Shown here in pieces: positions 27,522 to 37,209 of a stretch of DNA of 64,000 bases. The position numbers were made by a program, and so were the translations under genes. Below the pieces are notes generated by a model. It did not search any database and was not told the DNA's origin. It saw only the letters and a list, made by a program, of their open reading frames with translations. How positions within the stretch are numbered: position 1 is the stretch's first letter; the number at the start of each line of letters is the position of its first letter. Origin of the DNA: Gillisella terrae (GTDB lineage: Bacteria > Pseudomonadota > Alphaproteobacteria > Rhizobiales > Rhizobiaceae); contig NZ_SSOA01000003.1 in NCBI RefSeq assembly GCF_004801395.1, forward strand, positions 310,001 through 374,000, given 5' to 3'.

Positions 27522-28001
27522 TCAAAACTCCAACGCCCGATTGTCAACCACTTCTTTCATCACAAAAAAGGTGCGCGTTTGGCGCACACCTGGTAGGGCG
27601 ATCAATTGGCTGCCGTGAATGCGGTTGAAATCGGCCATGTCGCGGACGCGGATCTTTAAAAAATAATCAAAGTCACCCGCGACAAGATGGCAGTCGAGCA
27701 CAAAGCTTAGTTTCGCGGCGGCAGCTTCGAAATCAGCGAAGCTTTCAGGTGTTGAGCGATCTAGCACAACACCCACCATTACCAGCGCGCCCCGCTCGAC
27801 TTTGCTGGGCGCAACCATGGCGCGGACACCACTGAGATAGCCGTCTTTGAATAGGCGCTGGGTGCGGCGGTGGCAAGTGGCTGCACTGATGGAGACCTGC
27901 TCCGCCAGCTCGGCATTGCTCAGGCGTCCATTTTTTTGCAGCAGACGCATGATCTTGAGATCGATGCGATCCAATGGCTCAAGCATGGAAGAATCGGTCA
28001 T
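27522..28001 (-). CDS. acdR: AcdR, Lrp/AsnC-family regulator of ACC deaminase
   Basis: A 159-residue Lrp/AsnC regulator. An N-terminal HTH (LDRIDLKIMRLLQKNGRLSN, then AELAEQVSISAATCHRRTQR) precedes a C-terminal RAM/AsnC ligand domain (residues 70-150; LVAGDFDYFLKIRVRDMADF). In rhizobia and pseudomonads the gene divergent from acdS is AcdR, which activates acdS on sensing ACC; the arrangement here is the same. The ATG at 28001 has AAGGGA in front and is preferred over the TTG at 28013. Confidence 0.9.
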   Translation of the reverse strand: MTDSSMLEPLDRIDLKIMRLLQKNGRLSNAELAEQVSISAATCHRRTQRLFKDGYLSGVRAMVAPSKVERGALVMVGVVLDRSTPESFADFEAAAAKLSFVLDCHLVAGDFDYFLKIRVRDMADFNRIHGSQLIALPGVRQTRTFFVMKEVVDNRALEF

Positions 28002-28139
28002 ATTTCCCTTCAAAAATGGATGATAACTTACAAAAAGTGCATTTCAACGTTGATATACAATAATATGCTATTCAAAATAGAAAGCACCTTTCATTGAAAA
28101 AAGTCTAGCGTTTGGCATCTTCAAACGAAAGGATGTCCG
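28002..28139. promoter_or_regulatory. acdR-acdS divergent promoter region
   Basis: 138 bp of A/T-rich DNA unlike its surroundings. It holds a perfect TCAACGTTGA palindrome (28044-28053) and an imperfect one, TGCTATT-CAA-AATAGAAAGCA, about 10 bp later; these are plausible Lrp-type boxes. AAAGGATG precedes the acdS start. Confidence 0.5.
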
Positions 28140-29153
28140 ATGCTTGACGCTTTTGAACGCTATCCCCTCACGTTCGGTCCAACGCATATTGAAAAGCTCG
28201 ACAGGCTCAGTGCGCATCTTGGTGGCAAAGTGCAGCTTTATGCCAAACGCGATGACTGCAATTCGGGTCTGGCGTTTGGTGGCAATAAATTGCGCAAGCT
28301 GGAATATATCATTCCAGACGCCATCGCCTCGGGTGCCGATACGCTGGTGTCGATTGGCGGGGTGCAATCCAACCATACCCGCATGATTGCGGCGGTGGCT
28401 GCCAAGATCGGCTTCAAATGCCGATTGGTGCAAGAAGCCTGGGTTCCGCATGAAGACGCCGTTTATGACCGGGTCGGCAATATCATGCTGTCACGGATTA
28501 TGGGTGCGGATGTGCGTCTGGTGGACGACGGCTTTGACATTGGCATTCGCAAAAGCTGGGAAGACGCTATTGAGGACGTAAAGGCTAGTGGTGGTAAGCC
28601 TTATCCCATCCCGGCGGGAGCATCGGTGCACCCTTACGGAGGATTGGGCTATGTTGGATTTGCGGAAGAGGTGCGGGCGCAAGAACAAGAGCTGGGCTTT
28701 AAGTTTGATTATATCGTGGTCTGCACCGTCACGGGATCGACCCATGCAGGCATGACGGTGGGCTTCGCCAAGGATGGCCGTGCCAACCGCGTGATTGGCA
28801 TTGATGCGTCGTTTACACCGCAACAGACGAGAGAGCAGGTTCTTGCGATTGCCAAACGAACTGCGGATCTGGTGAAGCTGGGACGGGAAATCACCGCCGA
28901 AGATGTGGTGCTGATTGAGGATTATGCCTATCCCGTTTACGGGGTACCTTCCGAGGAAACCAAAGAGGCAATCCGTCTCGTTGGCCGTCTGGAAGGTATG
29001 ATCACTGATCCGGTCTATGAGGGTAAATCCATGCAGGGCATGATCGATCTGGTCAAAAAAGGCTACTTCCCGGAAGGCTCGAAAGTGCTTTACGCCCATC
29101 TCGGCGGCGCACCAGCGCTGAATGGTTACGGCTATGCATTCCGCAACGGTTAA
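28140..29153 (+). CDS. acdS: 1-aminocyclopropane-1-carboxylate (ACC) deaminase
   Basis: PLP enzyme converting the ethylene precursor ACC to 2-oxobutyrate and ammonia, which lowers plant ethylene around the root. The 337-residue protein aligns with the family end to end. The PLP lysine is Lys50 in [12 protein letters not shown]; the catalytic Tyr293-Glu294 pair lies in DPVYEGKSM; the Leu that separates true deaminases from D-cysteine desulfhydrase is in [15 protein letters not shown]. The gene sits between the atp F0 operon and rnhB, an accessory insertion in a housekeeping block. It is probably controlled by AcdR from the shared intergenic region. Confidence 0.96.
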   Translation: MLDAFERYPLTFGPTHIEKLDRLSAHLGGKVQLYAKRDDCNSGLAFGGNKLRKLEYIIPDAIASGADTLVSIGGVQSNHTRMIAAVAAKIGFKCRLVQEAWVPHEDAVYDRVGNIMLSRIMGADVRLVDDGFDIGIRKSWEDAIEDVKASGGKPYPIPAGASVHPYGGLGYVGFAEEVRAQEQELGFKFDYIVVCTVTGSTHAGMTVGFAKDGRANRVIGIDASFTPQQTREQVLAIAKRTADLVKLGREITAEDVVLIEDYAYPVYGVPSEETKEAIRLVGRLEGMITDPVYEGKSMQGMIDLVKKGYFPEGSKVLYAHLGGAPALNGYGYAFRNG

Positions 29154-29205
29154 CGCTTAAACCGGTCTCGTTTTGCTGTGGAATGATGACACAAAAGAGA
29201 AATTG

Positions 29206-29229
29206 CCGCGCGTATGTGAAAGCGCGCGG
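29206..29229. terminator. Hairpin between the convergent acdS and rnhB
   Basis: CCGCGCG - 10-nt loop - CGCGCGG. There is no clean T-run on either strand. It is placed where both transcripts should end. Confidence 0.45.
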
Positions 29230-29240
29230 AAATATCTCGC

Positions 29241-29894
29241 CTATTCTTGACGCAAAGGGCGAAAGCTCATGCGATGAAGGATGCAGGGGCCATTGTCGAC
29301 GATCGCCTGAAGATGGGTCTTGGTGCCATAGCCAGCATGGGCATCGAAGCCATAGGCCGGGTAGATTTTTGCGGCCCGTTCCATCATGCGGTCTCGCATG
29401 ACTTTTGCAATAATGGAGGCGGCGGCGATGGAAAGAGAGCGCGCGTCGCCTTTGATCACGGCCGAGCCACTGCAAATCAATCCCGGTGGTACATCGCGGC
29501 CGTCACACAGCACATGGGCGGGAACGAGCGTCAGGCCCGCCACAGCGCGGCGCATGGCATCCAGACTGGCTTTGCGGATGTCGCGCCGGTCAATGTGATT
29601 GGCACCTGAAGAGGCGATAGAAACGGTCGCTGTTGCAAGGATTTCCTCGTAGAGCGCTTCGCGGCGACGAGCCGTGAGCTTTTTCGAATCGTTAAGGCCA
29701 ACCGGGATGGCGTTACCGTCGAGGATGACGGCGGCTGCAACAACCGGCCCCGCCAGCGGGCCCCGGCCAGCCTCATCCGTGCCAGCAACTGGCCATAGAC
29801 CGCGCTTTTGTGCCAGTGTTTCCAGCGAAAAATCCGGCCCGGTTTCAGGGACAGTGAAAAAATCAGGATGATCAGGCGAGATATGTTTTGGCAT
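29241..29894 (-). CDS. rnhB: Ribonuclease HII
   Basis: A 217-residue RNase HII that removes ribonucleotides from DNA and RNA-DNA hybrids. The catalytic DEAGRG motif ([19 protein letters not shown]) is present, as are [12 protein letters not shown], Asp in VLCDG and the final acid region [11 protein letters not shown]. The ATG at 29894 has GAGGT before it; an in-frame ATG lies 18 bp further upstream. The gene is convergent with acdS. The 308-bp gap to the next gene's stop holds two hairpin-forming stretches (ACCGGT and GGCCACCT inverted repeats near 30110-30165) but no gene. Confidence 0.95.
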   Translation of the reverse strand: MPKHISPDHPDFFTVPETGPDFSLETLAQKRGLWPVAGTDEAGRGPLAGPVVAAAVILDGNAIPVGLNDSKKLTARRREALYEEILATATVSIASSGANHIDRRDIRKASLDAMRRAVAGLTLVPAHVLCDGRDVPPGLICSGSAVIKGDARSLSIAAASIIAKVMRDRMMERAAKIYPAYGFDAHAGYGTKTHLQAIVDNGPCILHRMSFRPLRQE

Positions 29895-30202
29895 GAGTGA
29901 GACCTCGCACATCAGCCTTTATCCCGCAAGTCTGTTATCCTGGAAGTCTGTTGTTGTCGTGAGCGAAAAGCATGTCACCGGCCAGATGGAGTGTGCTTAT
30001 CTTCGGAATACTCCGACTTGAGGAAAAAGACGTCACCTGCCTGTCGGCAAAGGGTGCGGGGCAGGGGAGCCTTGGCACCACAATCACCAACAGGGCAGGA
30101 ACAGACCGGTTTGCGGCGGCGGATGCACCGGTCTTTTCAAGAGGCCACCTTATGCGGCGAGGTGGCCCCGTGAAGCTTGCAAAGAAAATCAGGCAGAGGC
30201 GC

Positions 30203-31360
30203 TTACAGCAGCGACAACTGCACGCCACTGCCATGCGGCGGCACAAACAGATCGTCACGCAATTGCATACTGCGTCTGCCCAGACCAAGGCGCTTGGTGG
30301 CCATTTCGAACCGGCGGTTGATCTGCCAGGCGTAGGGGCCTGTGCCTTTCATGCGGCGGCTGAAATCCGCATCATAATCCTTGCCGTCGCGCATCGAGCG
30401 CACCAGCGACATCACATGACGGTAGCGGTCTGGGTAATGCTGAAGCAACCAATCACGAAACAGCGGACTGACCTCCAGCGGCAGGCGGAGCAGGATATAG
30501 CTGGCCTCTGTGGCACCCGCTGCCTGGGCTGCGTCCAAAATCCGTTCCAACTCGTGGTCGTTGAGCGCCGGGATCAAGGGCGAGACGAGAACGCTGGTGG
30601 GAATGCCTGCTTCTCGCAACCCCCGGATGGCCTCCAACCGTTTGGTTGGCGTGGCCGCCCGTGGCTCCATCGTGCGGGCCAGTTTGCGATCCAGTGTTGT
30701 GACGGACAAGCTCACCTTGGCCAGTCCCTTTTCGGCCATTGGTGCCAGAATATCAATGTCACGCAACACCAGCGCAGATTTGGTGATGATGGCAACAGGG
30801 TGGTTGGCCTCCATCAACACTTCCAGCAATTGCCTCATGATCCGCCATTCTTTTTCAATCGGCTGATAGGGATCCGTATTGGTGCCAATGGCAAGCGTGC
30901 GTGGCTTGTAACCGGGCTTGGAAAGCTCGCGAGCCAGAAGCTTTGGCGCATCGGGCTTGGCAAACAGCTTGGCCTCAAAATCAAGCCCGGCTGACAGGCC
31001 CATATAGCTGTGCGTTGGCCGCGCATAGCAATAGATGCAACCATGTTCGCAGCCACGATAAGGATTGACCGAGCGATCAAACGGAAGGTCTGGCGAGTCA
31101 TTGCGGCTAATGACGGTTTTGGGACGCTCGACCTGCGTTTCCGTGCGAAAGGGTGCCAGATCTTCGAGACTGTTCCAGCCGTCATCAACGTCTTCGCGCT
31201 CCAGCCGCTCGAAACGTCCCGTCGGGTTCAGGCTCGCGCCGCGGCCTCGCCTGCGTTCGCCATCAACCCGAAGGCCAGAGGCGGCCATCAGTGCATCGGC
31301 AATATCTGCCGTATTGGCAGGCTGAAAGGCAGCCTGCCTGACATCAGACAAAACGGTCAT
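30203..31360 (-). CDS. PA0069-family radical SAM protein
   Basis: A 385-residue radical S-adenosylmethionine protein. The cluster motif CxxxCxxC is in GCEHGCIYCYARPTHSYMG, followed by the TIM-barrel pattern (AIGTNTDPYQPIEKEWRIMR, SVTTLDRKLARTMEPR). The C-terminal third (YILLRLPLEVSPLFRDWL) is typical of the PA0069/SPL-like family, whose reaction is unknown. The ATG at 31360 is preceded by AGGAG; an upstream in-frame ATG at 31438 is less likely. It is monocistronic, with no neighbour that hints at the substrate. Confidence 0.88.
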   Translation of the reverse strand: MTVLSDVRQAAFQPANTADIADALMAASGLRVDGERRRGRGASLNPTGRFERLEREDVDDGWNSLEDLAPFRTETQVERPKTVISRNDSPDLPFDRSVNPYRGCEHGCIYCYARPTHSYMGLSAGLDFEAKLFAKPDAPKLLARELSKPGYKPRTLAIGTNTDPYQPIEKEWRIMRQLLEVLMEANHPVAIITKSALVLRDIDILAPMAEKGLAKVSLSVTTLDRKLARTMEPRAATPTKRLEAIRGLREAGIPTSVLVSPLIPALNDHELERILDAAQAAGATEASYILLRLPLEVSPLFRDWLLQHYPDRYRHVMSLVRSMRDGKDYDADFSRRMKGTGPYAWQINRRFEMATKRLGLGRRSMQLRDDLFVPPHGSGVQLSLL

Positions 31361-31547
31361 TGTGAACTCCTGACAGGCCAAGCAGCCTTTCCATGTATCA
31401 AGAGATTTAGCGTGAAAATGAGAACAATGCAAGAACAAAAATCATGTGCGCTCTTGTGCGGTCGGGAGCTGGCGTATTCAATGAAATTTGAACATCAGCA
31501 TGTGGCGCGTGCTGGAAAACATGGGTGCAATGCGATATGACCTATCA

Positions 31548-32075
31548 ATGTTAACAGTTATCATTGAATGTTTCGATCAGGAAAGCGAATTGGCGCAGAC
31601 CTTGTCGGCTCTTGTTGCAGGAGCCGTCGAAGGAATTGTGTCTGATGTCGTGGTGCTCGATAACGGCTCTCACGAAGGCATCTCCAAAATAGCCGATGCC
31701 GCTGGCTGCCGTTATCACGTCACCTGGGATCTGCGCGACGTGCTGACCGCTGCCCGCGGGGAGTGGTTGCTGCTGGTTGAGCCGGGGGCAAGGCCAAGCC
31801 AGGGCTGGATTGATGAAATTGCCGAATATGTCTCTTTAAACAGCACGCCTGCGCGGTTTTCACCGTCGCGCGCTCATCGGCAATCATTGTTGAAGAGAAT
31901 GGCCCGCAGACCACCGCTGCTGGAGCGCGGATTTCTGCTGCGTAAAGTACAAGCCATGTCGATCGCCAAAAGTGGCATGAAACTGACGGATCTGGTGGCG
32001 GGGCTGAAAGGTCAGGCTCTATCCAGCGAGATGGTGCCCGCATGGGCGGCGCGACCGGCGCGCCCAAGGGCCTAA
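31548..32075 (+). CDS. Family 2 glycosyltransferase-like protein
   Basis: A protein of about 175 residues carrying only the front half of a GT-A fold: MLTVIIECFDQESELAQTL, a nucleotide-binding-type VVVLDNGSHEGISKIAD, and ARGEWLLLVEPGARPSQGWI where the DxD would normally stand. No DxD is visible, so catalysis is doubtful. The first ATGs of the open frame (31488, 31530) lack an SD; 31548 fits the start of the fold. It is convergent with moaB, 28 bp apart. Its role is unknown. Confidence 0.65.
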   Translation: MLTVIIECFDQESELAQTLSALVAGAVEGIVSDVVVLDNGSHEGISKIADAAGCRYHVTWDLRDVLTAARGEWLLLVEPGARPSQGWIDEIAEYVSLNSTPARFSPSRAHRQSLLKRMARRPPLLERGFLLRKVQAMSIAKSGMKLTDLVAGLKGQALSSEMVPAWAARPARPRA

Positions 32076-32103
32076 AATCTGGCATATGTGGGATTCAGAC
32101 GCT

Positions 32104-32652
32104 CTATCCGTTTTTGCGGCGCATATGTTCATCAAGCCGGGGCATGATTTCCACGAAGTTGCAGGGCTTGTGGCGATAATCCAGCTGATATTGCAAAATG
32201 CCATCCCAAGCATCTTTGCAGGCACCCGGGGAGCCCGGCAGCACGAAGATGAAGGTATTGTTGGCAAGGCCCGCCGTTGCGCGCGACTGGATGGTGGATG
32301 TGCCGATTTTATCAAAGGAAATGCGATGGAAAACCGCTGAAAAGCCGTCCATGCGCTTTTCAAACAGGGGTTCCAGCGCGTCTGGCGTCACATCGCGACC
32401 GGTGAAACCAGTGCCTCCGGTGGTGATAACCACATCGACGCTATCTGCAAGCGTCCACGCCCGCACCTGATTGACAATCCGGTCAGCATCATCGGGAATG
32501 ATGGCGCGGTCGATCAGCGTATGTCCTGCCGCTTTGATGCGACCTTCCAGCACGTCGCCGGATCGATCATCGGCCAGCGAGCGGCTGTCCGACACGGTGA
32601 GAACGGCAATGCCAAGGGCAATAAATTCGCGTGAATCACTCTGTTCTGACAT
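32104..32652 (-). CDS. moaB: Molybdenum cofactor biosynthesis protein B
   Basis: A 182-residue MoaB/MogA-fold protein that binds or adenylylates molybdopterin. Family motifs are VLTVSDSRSLADDRSGD, VVITTGGTGFTGRDVTPDAL and FVLPGSPGACKDAW. The gene abuts ispE (1-bp gap), and both are on the minus strand behind the TPR gene, although the pathways are unrelated. No other Mo-cofactor gene is in the window. Confidence 0.93.
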   Translation of the reverse strand: MSEQSDSREFIALGIAVLTVSDSRSLADDRSGDVLEGRIKAAGHTLIDRAIIPDDADRIVNQVRAWTLADSVDVVITTGGTGFTGRDVTPDALEPLFEKRMDGFSAVFHRISFDKIGTSTIQSRATAGLANNTFIFVLPGSPGACKDAWDGILQYQLDYRHKPCNFVEIMPRLDEHMRRKNG

Positions 32653-32653
32653 G

Positions 32654-33535
32654 TCACACCTCTGAAACCGAATGGACGGCCTGGAAATACCATTCAGGCT
32701 TGATTGCCTGAAGGGTGTCTACTGCCTTTTCCGCCTTTTCGAGGGTTTGGTAAAGACCAAAACATGTCGCACCCGAGCCCGACATGCGTGTCAGCTCCGC
32801 ACCCGTGTCAGAAATGAGCTGGGCGAGGGCAGCAATCTCCGGGCAGAGCTGGCGCGCCACGGGCTCAAGATCGTTGCGCATGTCGCCAAGAGCTTTCAGC
32901 CAATCATTCTGGTTTGAGGTGGAGGGAAGGGGGCCAATGGGTGGATAATCGCGCCGCGTCAAAGCCTTGAAGATCGATGGCGTGGAAACCGTCTTGAGCG
33001 GATTGCCCAGTATCATGCCAAAGCGCGGCAGTGTTGGCAGCGGCAAAACCGCATCCCCAATGCCGGTTGCGCGAAGCGGTATGCTGCGAAGGCACATGGG
33101 CACATCAGCTCCAAGCCTTAGCGCCATGGCCTGAAGATTGGGGGCAGGAAGATCAGCATTCCAAAGCTTCAGCAGGGCGCGCAGCGTTGCTGCGGCATCG
33201 GCCGAGCCACCGCCAATACCAGAAGCAATCGGCAGGTTTTTTTCCAGATGGATGGCCACGGGGCGGGTGGTAATGCCCCTGATCTTTAATGTTTCGCGTA
33301 AATCATCGCGCGCCTTGAGCACGAGGTTATTTTGGAGCGTTTCGGCTTCCAGCAGATGGGAGAAGGGACCAGAAAGCGTCAAGGCGTCCTGATCCGCATC
33401 GCGCACCGTAATCACATCGCCCCTGTCTGCGAATGTCACCAGCGTGTCGAGAAGATGATAGCCATCTTCTCGACGTCCGGTCACATGCAGCGCCAGATTG
33501 ATCTTGGCGGGTGCGTTTTCACGATATTCACGCAT
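32654..33535 (-). CDS. ispE: 4-diphosphocytidyl-2-C-methyl-D-erythritol kinase
   Basis: GHMP kinase of the non-mevalonate isoprenoid pathway. The 293-residue protein shows the N-terminal ENAPAKINLALHVTGRREDG with the conserved Lys11, the ATP-binding loop LPIASGIGGGSADAAATL (101-118), ADVPMCL with the catalytic-region Asp, and MSGSGATCF near the C-terminus. It starts 26 bp after the TPR gene and leads into moaB. Together with ispB upstream it gives this block two isoprenoid genes. Confidence 0.96.
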   Translation of the reverse strand: MREYRENAPAKINLALHVTGRREDGYHLLDTLVTFADRGDVITVRDADQDALTLSGPFSHLLEAETLQNNLVLKARDDLRETLKIRGITTRPVAIHLEKNLPIASGIGGGSADAAATLRALLKLWNADLPAPNLQAMALRLGADVPMCLRSIPLRATGIGDAVLPLPTLPRFGMILGNPLKTVSTPSIFKALTRRDYPPIGPLPSTSNQNDWLKALGDMRNDLEPVARQLCPEIAALAQLISDTGAELTRMSGSGATCFGLYQTLEKAEKAVDTLQAIKPEWYFQAVHSVSEV

Positions 33536-33561
33536 AAGGCGTCACCGACTGGCTTGATGCC

Positions 33562-35568
33562 TTATGATTTTTTCTCAGGCTCAACCGGTGCAGGTTTGGG
33601 GGCCTCAGCCGGTGCTGGCTTTTCCTCGGTTGGTTTGGCGTTTTCAGGCTTGTCAGCAGGCGCAGCCTTCGGCTCAGGTGCCGCAGGTTCCGTTTTCTCA
33701 GGTTCAGTCACTGATGGCTTGGCCGCTGGGGCTGCTTCGGGCGCAGGCGCGGTCTCGGGTGCAACAGCAGGCTTGGCATCCGCCGTTGTCGGGCCGGGTG
33801 GCAGGTCTGGCAAGCCATGTTCCAGCTTGTGCTGAATGGTTTCAGTCAGGTTCAATTCCGGATCGGCTTTGAAGGCCAGCGCCTGACGCCACTGGAATGT
33901 GGCCTCCAGCTTGCGGCCAACGCGCCAATAGGCATCGCCCAGATGGTCGTTGATGGTGGCATCGCCTGCCTTGAGCTGCACCGCCCGCTCCAGTTCGGTA
34001 ACGGCCTCATCAAAACGACCGAGACGGAAGTAAGCCCAGCCGAGTGAATCGACGATATAGCCGTCATCGGGCTTAAGCTCGACGGCCTTCTTGATCATTT
34101 CGAGGCCTTCTTGCAGGTTGGTGTTGCGATCAACCCATGAATAGCCAAGATAGTTGAGAACCTGCGCCTGATTGGGGTTCAATTCCAGTGCTTTTTTGAA
34201 GTTCGGCTCTGCCTTGTCCCATTCTTTCAAACGCTCATAGGCAATACCGCGCTGGAAAAACACCGGCCATTGGTTTTTGTCCGGATTTGGCCCCAGAACC
34301 TCGACCGCCTTGTCATAGTTGGCGGCCATTTCCTTATAGTCCTTGGAATCCGACAGCACGCTGCCATAGGCCAGATAGCTGCGAATATCCGAAGGGTCAG
34401 AGGCAATCAGCGACTTCAAATGGGCCTTGGCCTCATCCACTTTGCCGGTTTCGGCAAGCGCAATACCCAGCTGCATTTCAGAGATGCGCAGCATGGGCGA
34501 ATCGGCAGGCACCTGCTTGTAAAGCGCAATGGCCTGTTCGGTCTGTTTGTTGCCCTCGGCAATGCCACCCAGCATGATCAGCATGTCAGCGCTTTTGGGG
34601 GCGAGCGCCCGTGACAATTGCAGATAAAGCGCAACCGTGTCTTGCGCACCCTGACGGTTCAGTGCGCCACCCAGCGAAAACAGAACAGAGGCGGCACCCT
34701 CTTGAACATTGGTCACCAGAGGTGCGGGCACATTGCCCTTTTCAATGGCTTCGCGCATGGCCTTGAAGGGCGCGTAATTGTTGATCAGCGCTTCGCCAGC
34801 GGCGATGGTGTCCAGCGCCTTTTGCTTGTTGCCATCCTTGGCTTCCAGCGTTGCAAGGGCAATAACGGCGCGCAAGAACGTGTCAGGCGCTGTGGAGCCG
34901 CCTTCGCGGTCGGTCACGACGGACGTAAGATAGGTGCGGGCTTTCTGGGTGTCACCCACCATTGCGGCCATGACGCCTGCGTTATAATTTTTGAAAATGC
35001 CGTACCAGCTTGGGCCTTTCAGCTTGTCCAAGTCAGCCATGGCTTGCTTGGGGTGGCCAGAGCCCGCTTTGGCCCAGGCCTGAAGCAGCGCGTTGGTCAG
35101 GCGGTCGAGATCATTCGGGCCTTTATACGCCAAAATCTTTTCGGCTGATTTGTATTTCTGGTCCTTGATGTCGTTCAAAGCGCGGGCAACGGTGGTGATG
35201 CGCTCAACTGCTTTGTCTTTGCGCAACTCATAGGCATATTTCACGCCTTCATCAAAGCGGCCAGCCATGAACAGCGACAGCATCAGGCTTTCGCGAATTT
35301 CCAGATCGGCAGGTTGAAAGCGCAACGCCTTTTCATAGAGCGGCACGGCATTTTCAAAATCCCGATCAGAATTTGCGGTGCGTGCGGCCAGGTAAGCCCC
35401 AGAGAACGTGTCGATACTGTCCAGATCAAGGGGAGCGGAAGCAGGTTTTGCCACGTCCTCGGTTTTGGCATCAGCAACAACGGGGCTGAGGAAAATGGCA
35501 CCACTGAGTGAGGCCAAGAGCAGGAGCGCCGTGCCGGTCGTGAAGCGTTTGGCAAACATCTGCCGCAT
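33562..35568 (-). CDS. Exported tetratricopeptide-repeat protein
   Basis: A 668-residue protein with an N-terminal signal or anchor sequence (RFTTGTALLLLASLSGAIFL). About ten or more TPR units span residues 60-590; clear ones read AVPLYEKALRFQPADLEIRE and AEPNFKKALELNPNQAQVLN. The last roughly 80 residues are a Pro/Ala/Glu/Lys-rich low-complexity tail. The layout suggests a periplasmic scaffold; the partner is unknown. The ATG at 35568 is chosen because AAAGG lies before it; an in-frame ATG lies 15 bp upstream. ispE follows after 26 bp, so they may be cotranscribed. Confidence 0.88.
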   Translation of the reverse strand: MRQMFAKRFTTGTALLLLASLSGAIFLSPVVADAKTEDVAKPASAPLDLDSIDTFSGAYLAARTANSDRDFENAVPLYEKALRFQPADLEIRESLMLSLFMAGRFDEGVKYAYELRKDKAVERITTVARALNDIKDQKYKSAEKILAYKGPNDLDRLTNALLQAWAKAGSGHPKQAMADLDKLKGPSWYGIFKNYNAGVMAAMVGDTQKARTYLTSVVTDREGGSTAPDTFLRAVIALATLEAKDGNKQKALDTIAAGEALINNYAPFKAMREAIEKGNVPAPLVTNVQEGAASVLFSLGGALNRQGAQDTVALYLQLSRALAPKSADMLIMLGGIAEGNKQTEQAIALYKQVPADSPMLRISEMQLGIALAETGKVDEAKAHLKSLIASDPSDIRSYLAYGSVLSDSKDYKEMAANYDKAVEVLGPNPDKNQWPVFFQRGIAYERLKEWDKAEPNFKKALELNPNQAQVLNYLGYSWVDRNTNLQEGLEMIKKAVELKPDDGYIVDSLGWAYFRLGRFDEAVTELERAVQLKAGDATINDHLGDAYWRVGRKLEATFQWRQALAFKADPELNLTETIQHKLEHGLPDLPPGPTTADAKPAVAPETAPAPEAAPAAKPSVTEPEKTEPAAPEPKAAPADKPENAKPTEEKPAPAEAPKPAPVEPEKKS

Positions 35569-35771
35569 GAAAAAGCCTTTCAACCATGATCACCGGTCCC
35601 TTTGGGCCGGATCGGGAAATCTTGTATTCAGGCACAGTCTCAAAAGGCCATCCTAAGGATAGCTTTCAAGAAGCGACGCCTGCCTTCTGATATAGGAGCC
35701 ATGCTCCAGGGTCACGAATCCACGTGATGGAGAAAGCATGGCTTTTTTGAGTAAGCGGCTCGAAAAATGGC

Positions 35772-36827
35772 TCAACTGACCCGCTCAATGCAAAAATCGA
35801 TCACATCCATGAGAGCGTCCTTCCAGGGGCTGTCCGGCACGGGGGCCAGCGCATCCCGCGCAACATCGCCATAATGGATGGCGCGGGCAACGGTGTCTGA
35901 GAGGCCATTATATTTGGTAATCAAGCCCATGGCTTTTTCGAGATTGGCATCGCTGCTGTTGCCGCCTTCAATGGCGTCGCGCCAGAATGCACGCTCAGTT
36001 TCATTGCCGCGCCGATACGACAAGATCACCGGCAGGGTAATCTTGCCTTCGCGGAAATCGTCGCCGGTGTTTTTGCCAAGCTCCGCCGCCTTGCCGCCAT
36101 AATCCAGCGCGTCATCGACCAGCTGAAAGGCAAGGCCAAGATTCATGCCGTAAGATTTCAGCGCATTGCGGGTTGCGCGGTCGGTGCCTGCCACAATCGG
36201 CCCCACTTCGGCGGCGGCGGCAAACAGGGCGGCTGTCTTGGCACGGATGACGGCTTGATAATCGTCCTCAGTGGTTTCCATGTTTTTGGCAACAGACAGC
36301 TGCAACACTTCGCCCTCGGCAATCACTGAAGCCGCCGTTGACAAAACATCCAATGCATCGAGCGAGCCAACGTCCACCATCATGCGAAAGGCCTGACCGA
36401 GCAGAAAGTCGCCCACCAGCACGCTGGCCTGATTGCCCCAGATCATGCGGGCGGTGGATTTGCCGCGTCTGAGGTCGCTTTCATCCACCACATCGTCATG
36501 CAGAAGTGTTGCGGTGTGCAGAAATTCCACGCTGGTGGCCAGCTTGATGTGATGCTCACCTTCATAGCCAAACATGGCGGCAGAGGCCAGTGTCAGCATG
36601 GGGCGCAAACGCTTGCCGCCAGACGAAATCAGGTGGTTGGCCACCTCGGGAATCATTTCAACGTCCGAACCAGCCTTGGACAGAATCAATTGGTTGACGC
36701 GCTCCATGCTGCTTCTGGTCAAATCCACCAGAGGCGTCACCGAGGCCTGTTTGTTTTTCTTCTCACCAAGCGGTATCACTGCACCCAAGGTATCGGACTC
36801 CTGTTTACCCCACATTGCCATGACCAT
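35772..36827 (-). CDS. ispB: Octaprenyl-diphosphate synthase (polyprenyl synthetase)
   Basis: Trans-isoprenyl diphosphate synthase making the ubiquinone side chain. The 351-residue protein carries both aspartate-rich motifs: LLHDDVVDESDLRRGK (first DDxxD) and FQLVDDALDYGG (second). GGKRLRPML binds the homoallylic substrate. The product fits with ubiA, which uses it, at 62.2 kb. A 36-residue charged N-terminal extension is normal for rhizobial forms. The gene is divergent from DUF2007; a 203-bp gap separates it from the TPR gene downstream. Confidence 0.95.
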   Translation of the reverse strand: MVMAMWGKQESDTLGAVIPLGEKKNKQASVTPLVDLTRSSMERVNQLILSKAGSDVEMIPEVANHLISSGGKRLRPMLTLASAAMFGYEGEHHIKLATSVEFLHTATLLHDDVVDESDLRRGKSTARMIWGNQASVLVGDFLLGQAFRMMVDVGSLDALDVLSTAASVIAEGEVLQLSVAKNMETTEDDYQAVIRAKTAALFAAAAEVGPIVAGTDRATRNALKSYGMNLGLAFQLVDDALDYGGKAAELGKNTGDDFREGKITLPVILSYRRGNETERAFWRDAIEGGNSSDANLEKAMGLITKYNGLSDTVARAIHYGDVARDALAPVPDSPWKDALMDVIDFCIERVS

Positions 36828-36978
36828 AGTTTAACTCTAATGGCCAGTTGAAACTACGTTTCAATGGGCCTTCGGATAAAAAAGGTTTCATCGCGTCTCG
36901 TTTAGCATAAAAAGCCTGTGGCGGCGGGGCAAGAGCGGAATTACCGTATCCCGCAGATTTGATAGGACTTATCAGCGC

Positions 36979-37209
36979 ATGCTGGAAATAATTCGAACCA
37001 ATGATCCCGTTTTGCTGTCATTTGCTGAGAGTCTGATGAAAGATGCCGGCATACAATGCCTGATTGCCGATCAGTCGATGAGCATTCTGGAAGGATCACT
37101 CGGGCTTTTGCCCCGTCGCTTTCTGGTGGTGGCCGATCAGGAGGTGAAAGCGCGGCGCATTTTGATTGATGCGGGTCTGGAGCATGAATTGCGAAAAGGT
37201 GATGTGTGA
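36979..37209 (+). CDS. DUF2007 family small protein
   Basis: A 76-residue soluble protein (MLEIIRTNDPVLLSFAESLM, then LLPRRFLVVADQEVKARRIL), the family often labelled a putative signal-transducing protein with a ferredoxin-like fold. Its stop overlaps the GTG start of the methyltransferase gene by 4 bp, so translation is probably coupled. Function unknown. Confidence 0.9.
   Translation: MLEIIRTNDPVLLSFAESLMKDAGIQCLIADQSMSILEGSLGLLPRRFLVVADQEVKARRILIDAGLEHELRKGDV

Noticed and set aside
28140..29153. D-cysteine desulfhydrase as the identity of the acdS product
   Set aside because: The Tyr-Glu pair and the downstream Leu follow ACC deaminases, and an AcdR-type regulator is divergent next to it.
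35738..35779. 13-codon mini-ORF MAFLSKRLEKWLN with GGAGAAAG before it
   Set aside because: Overlaps the ispB stop on the other strand and is too short to support without conservation data.
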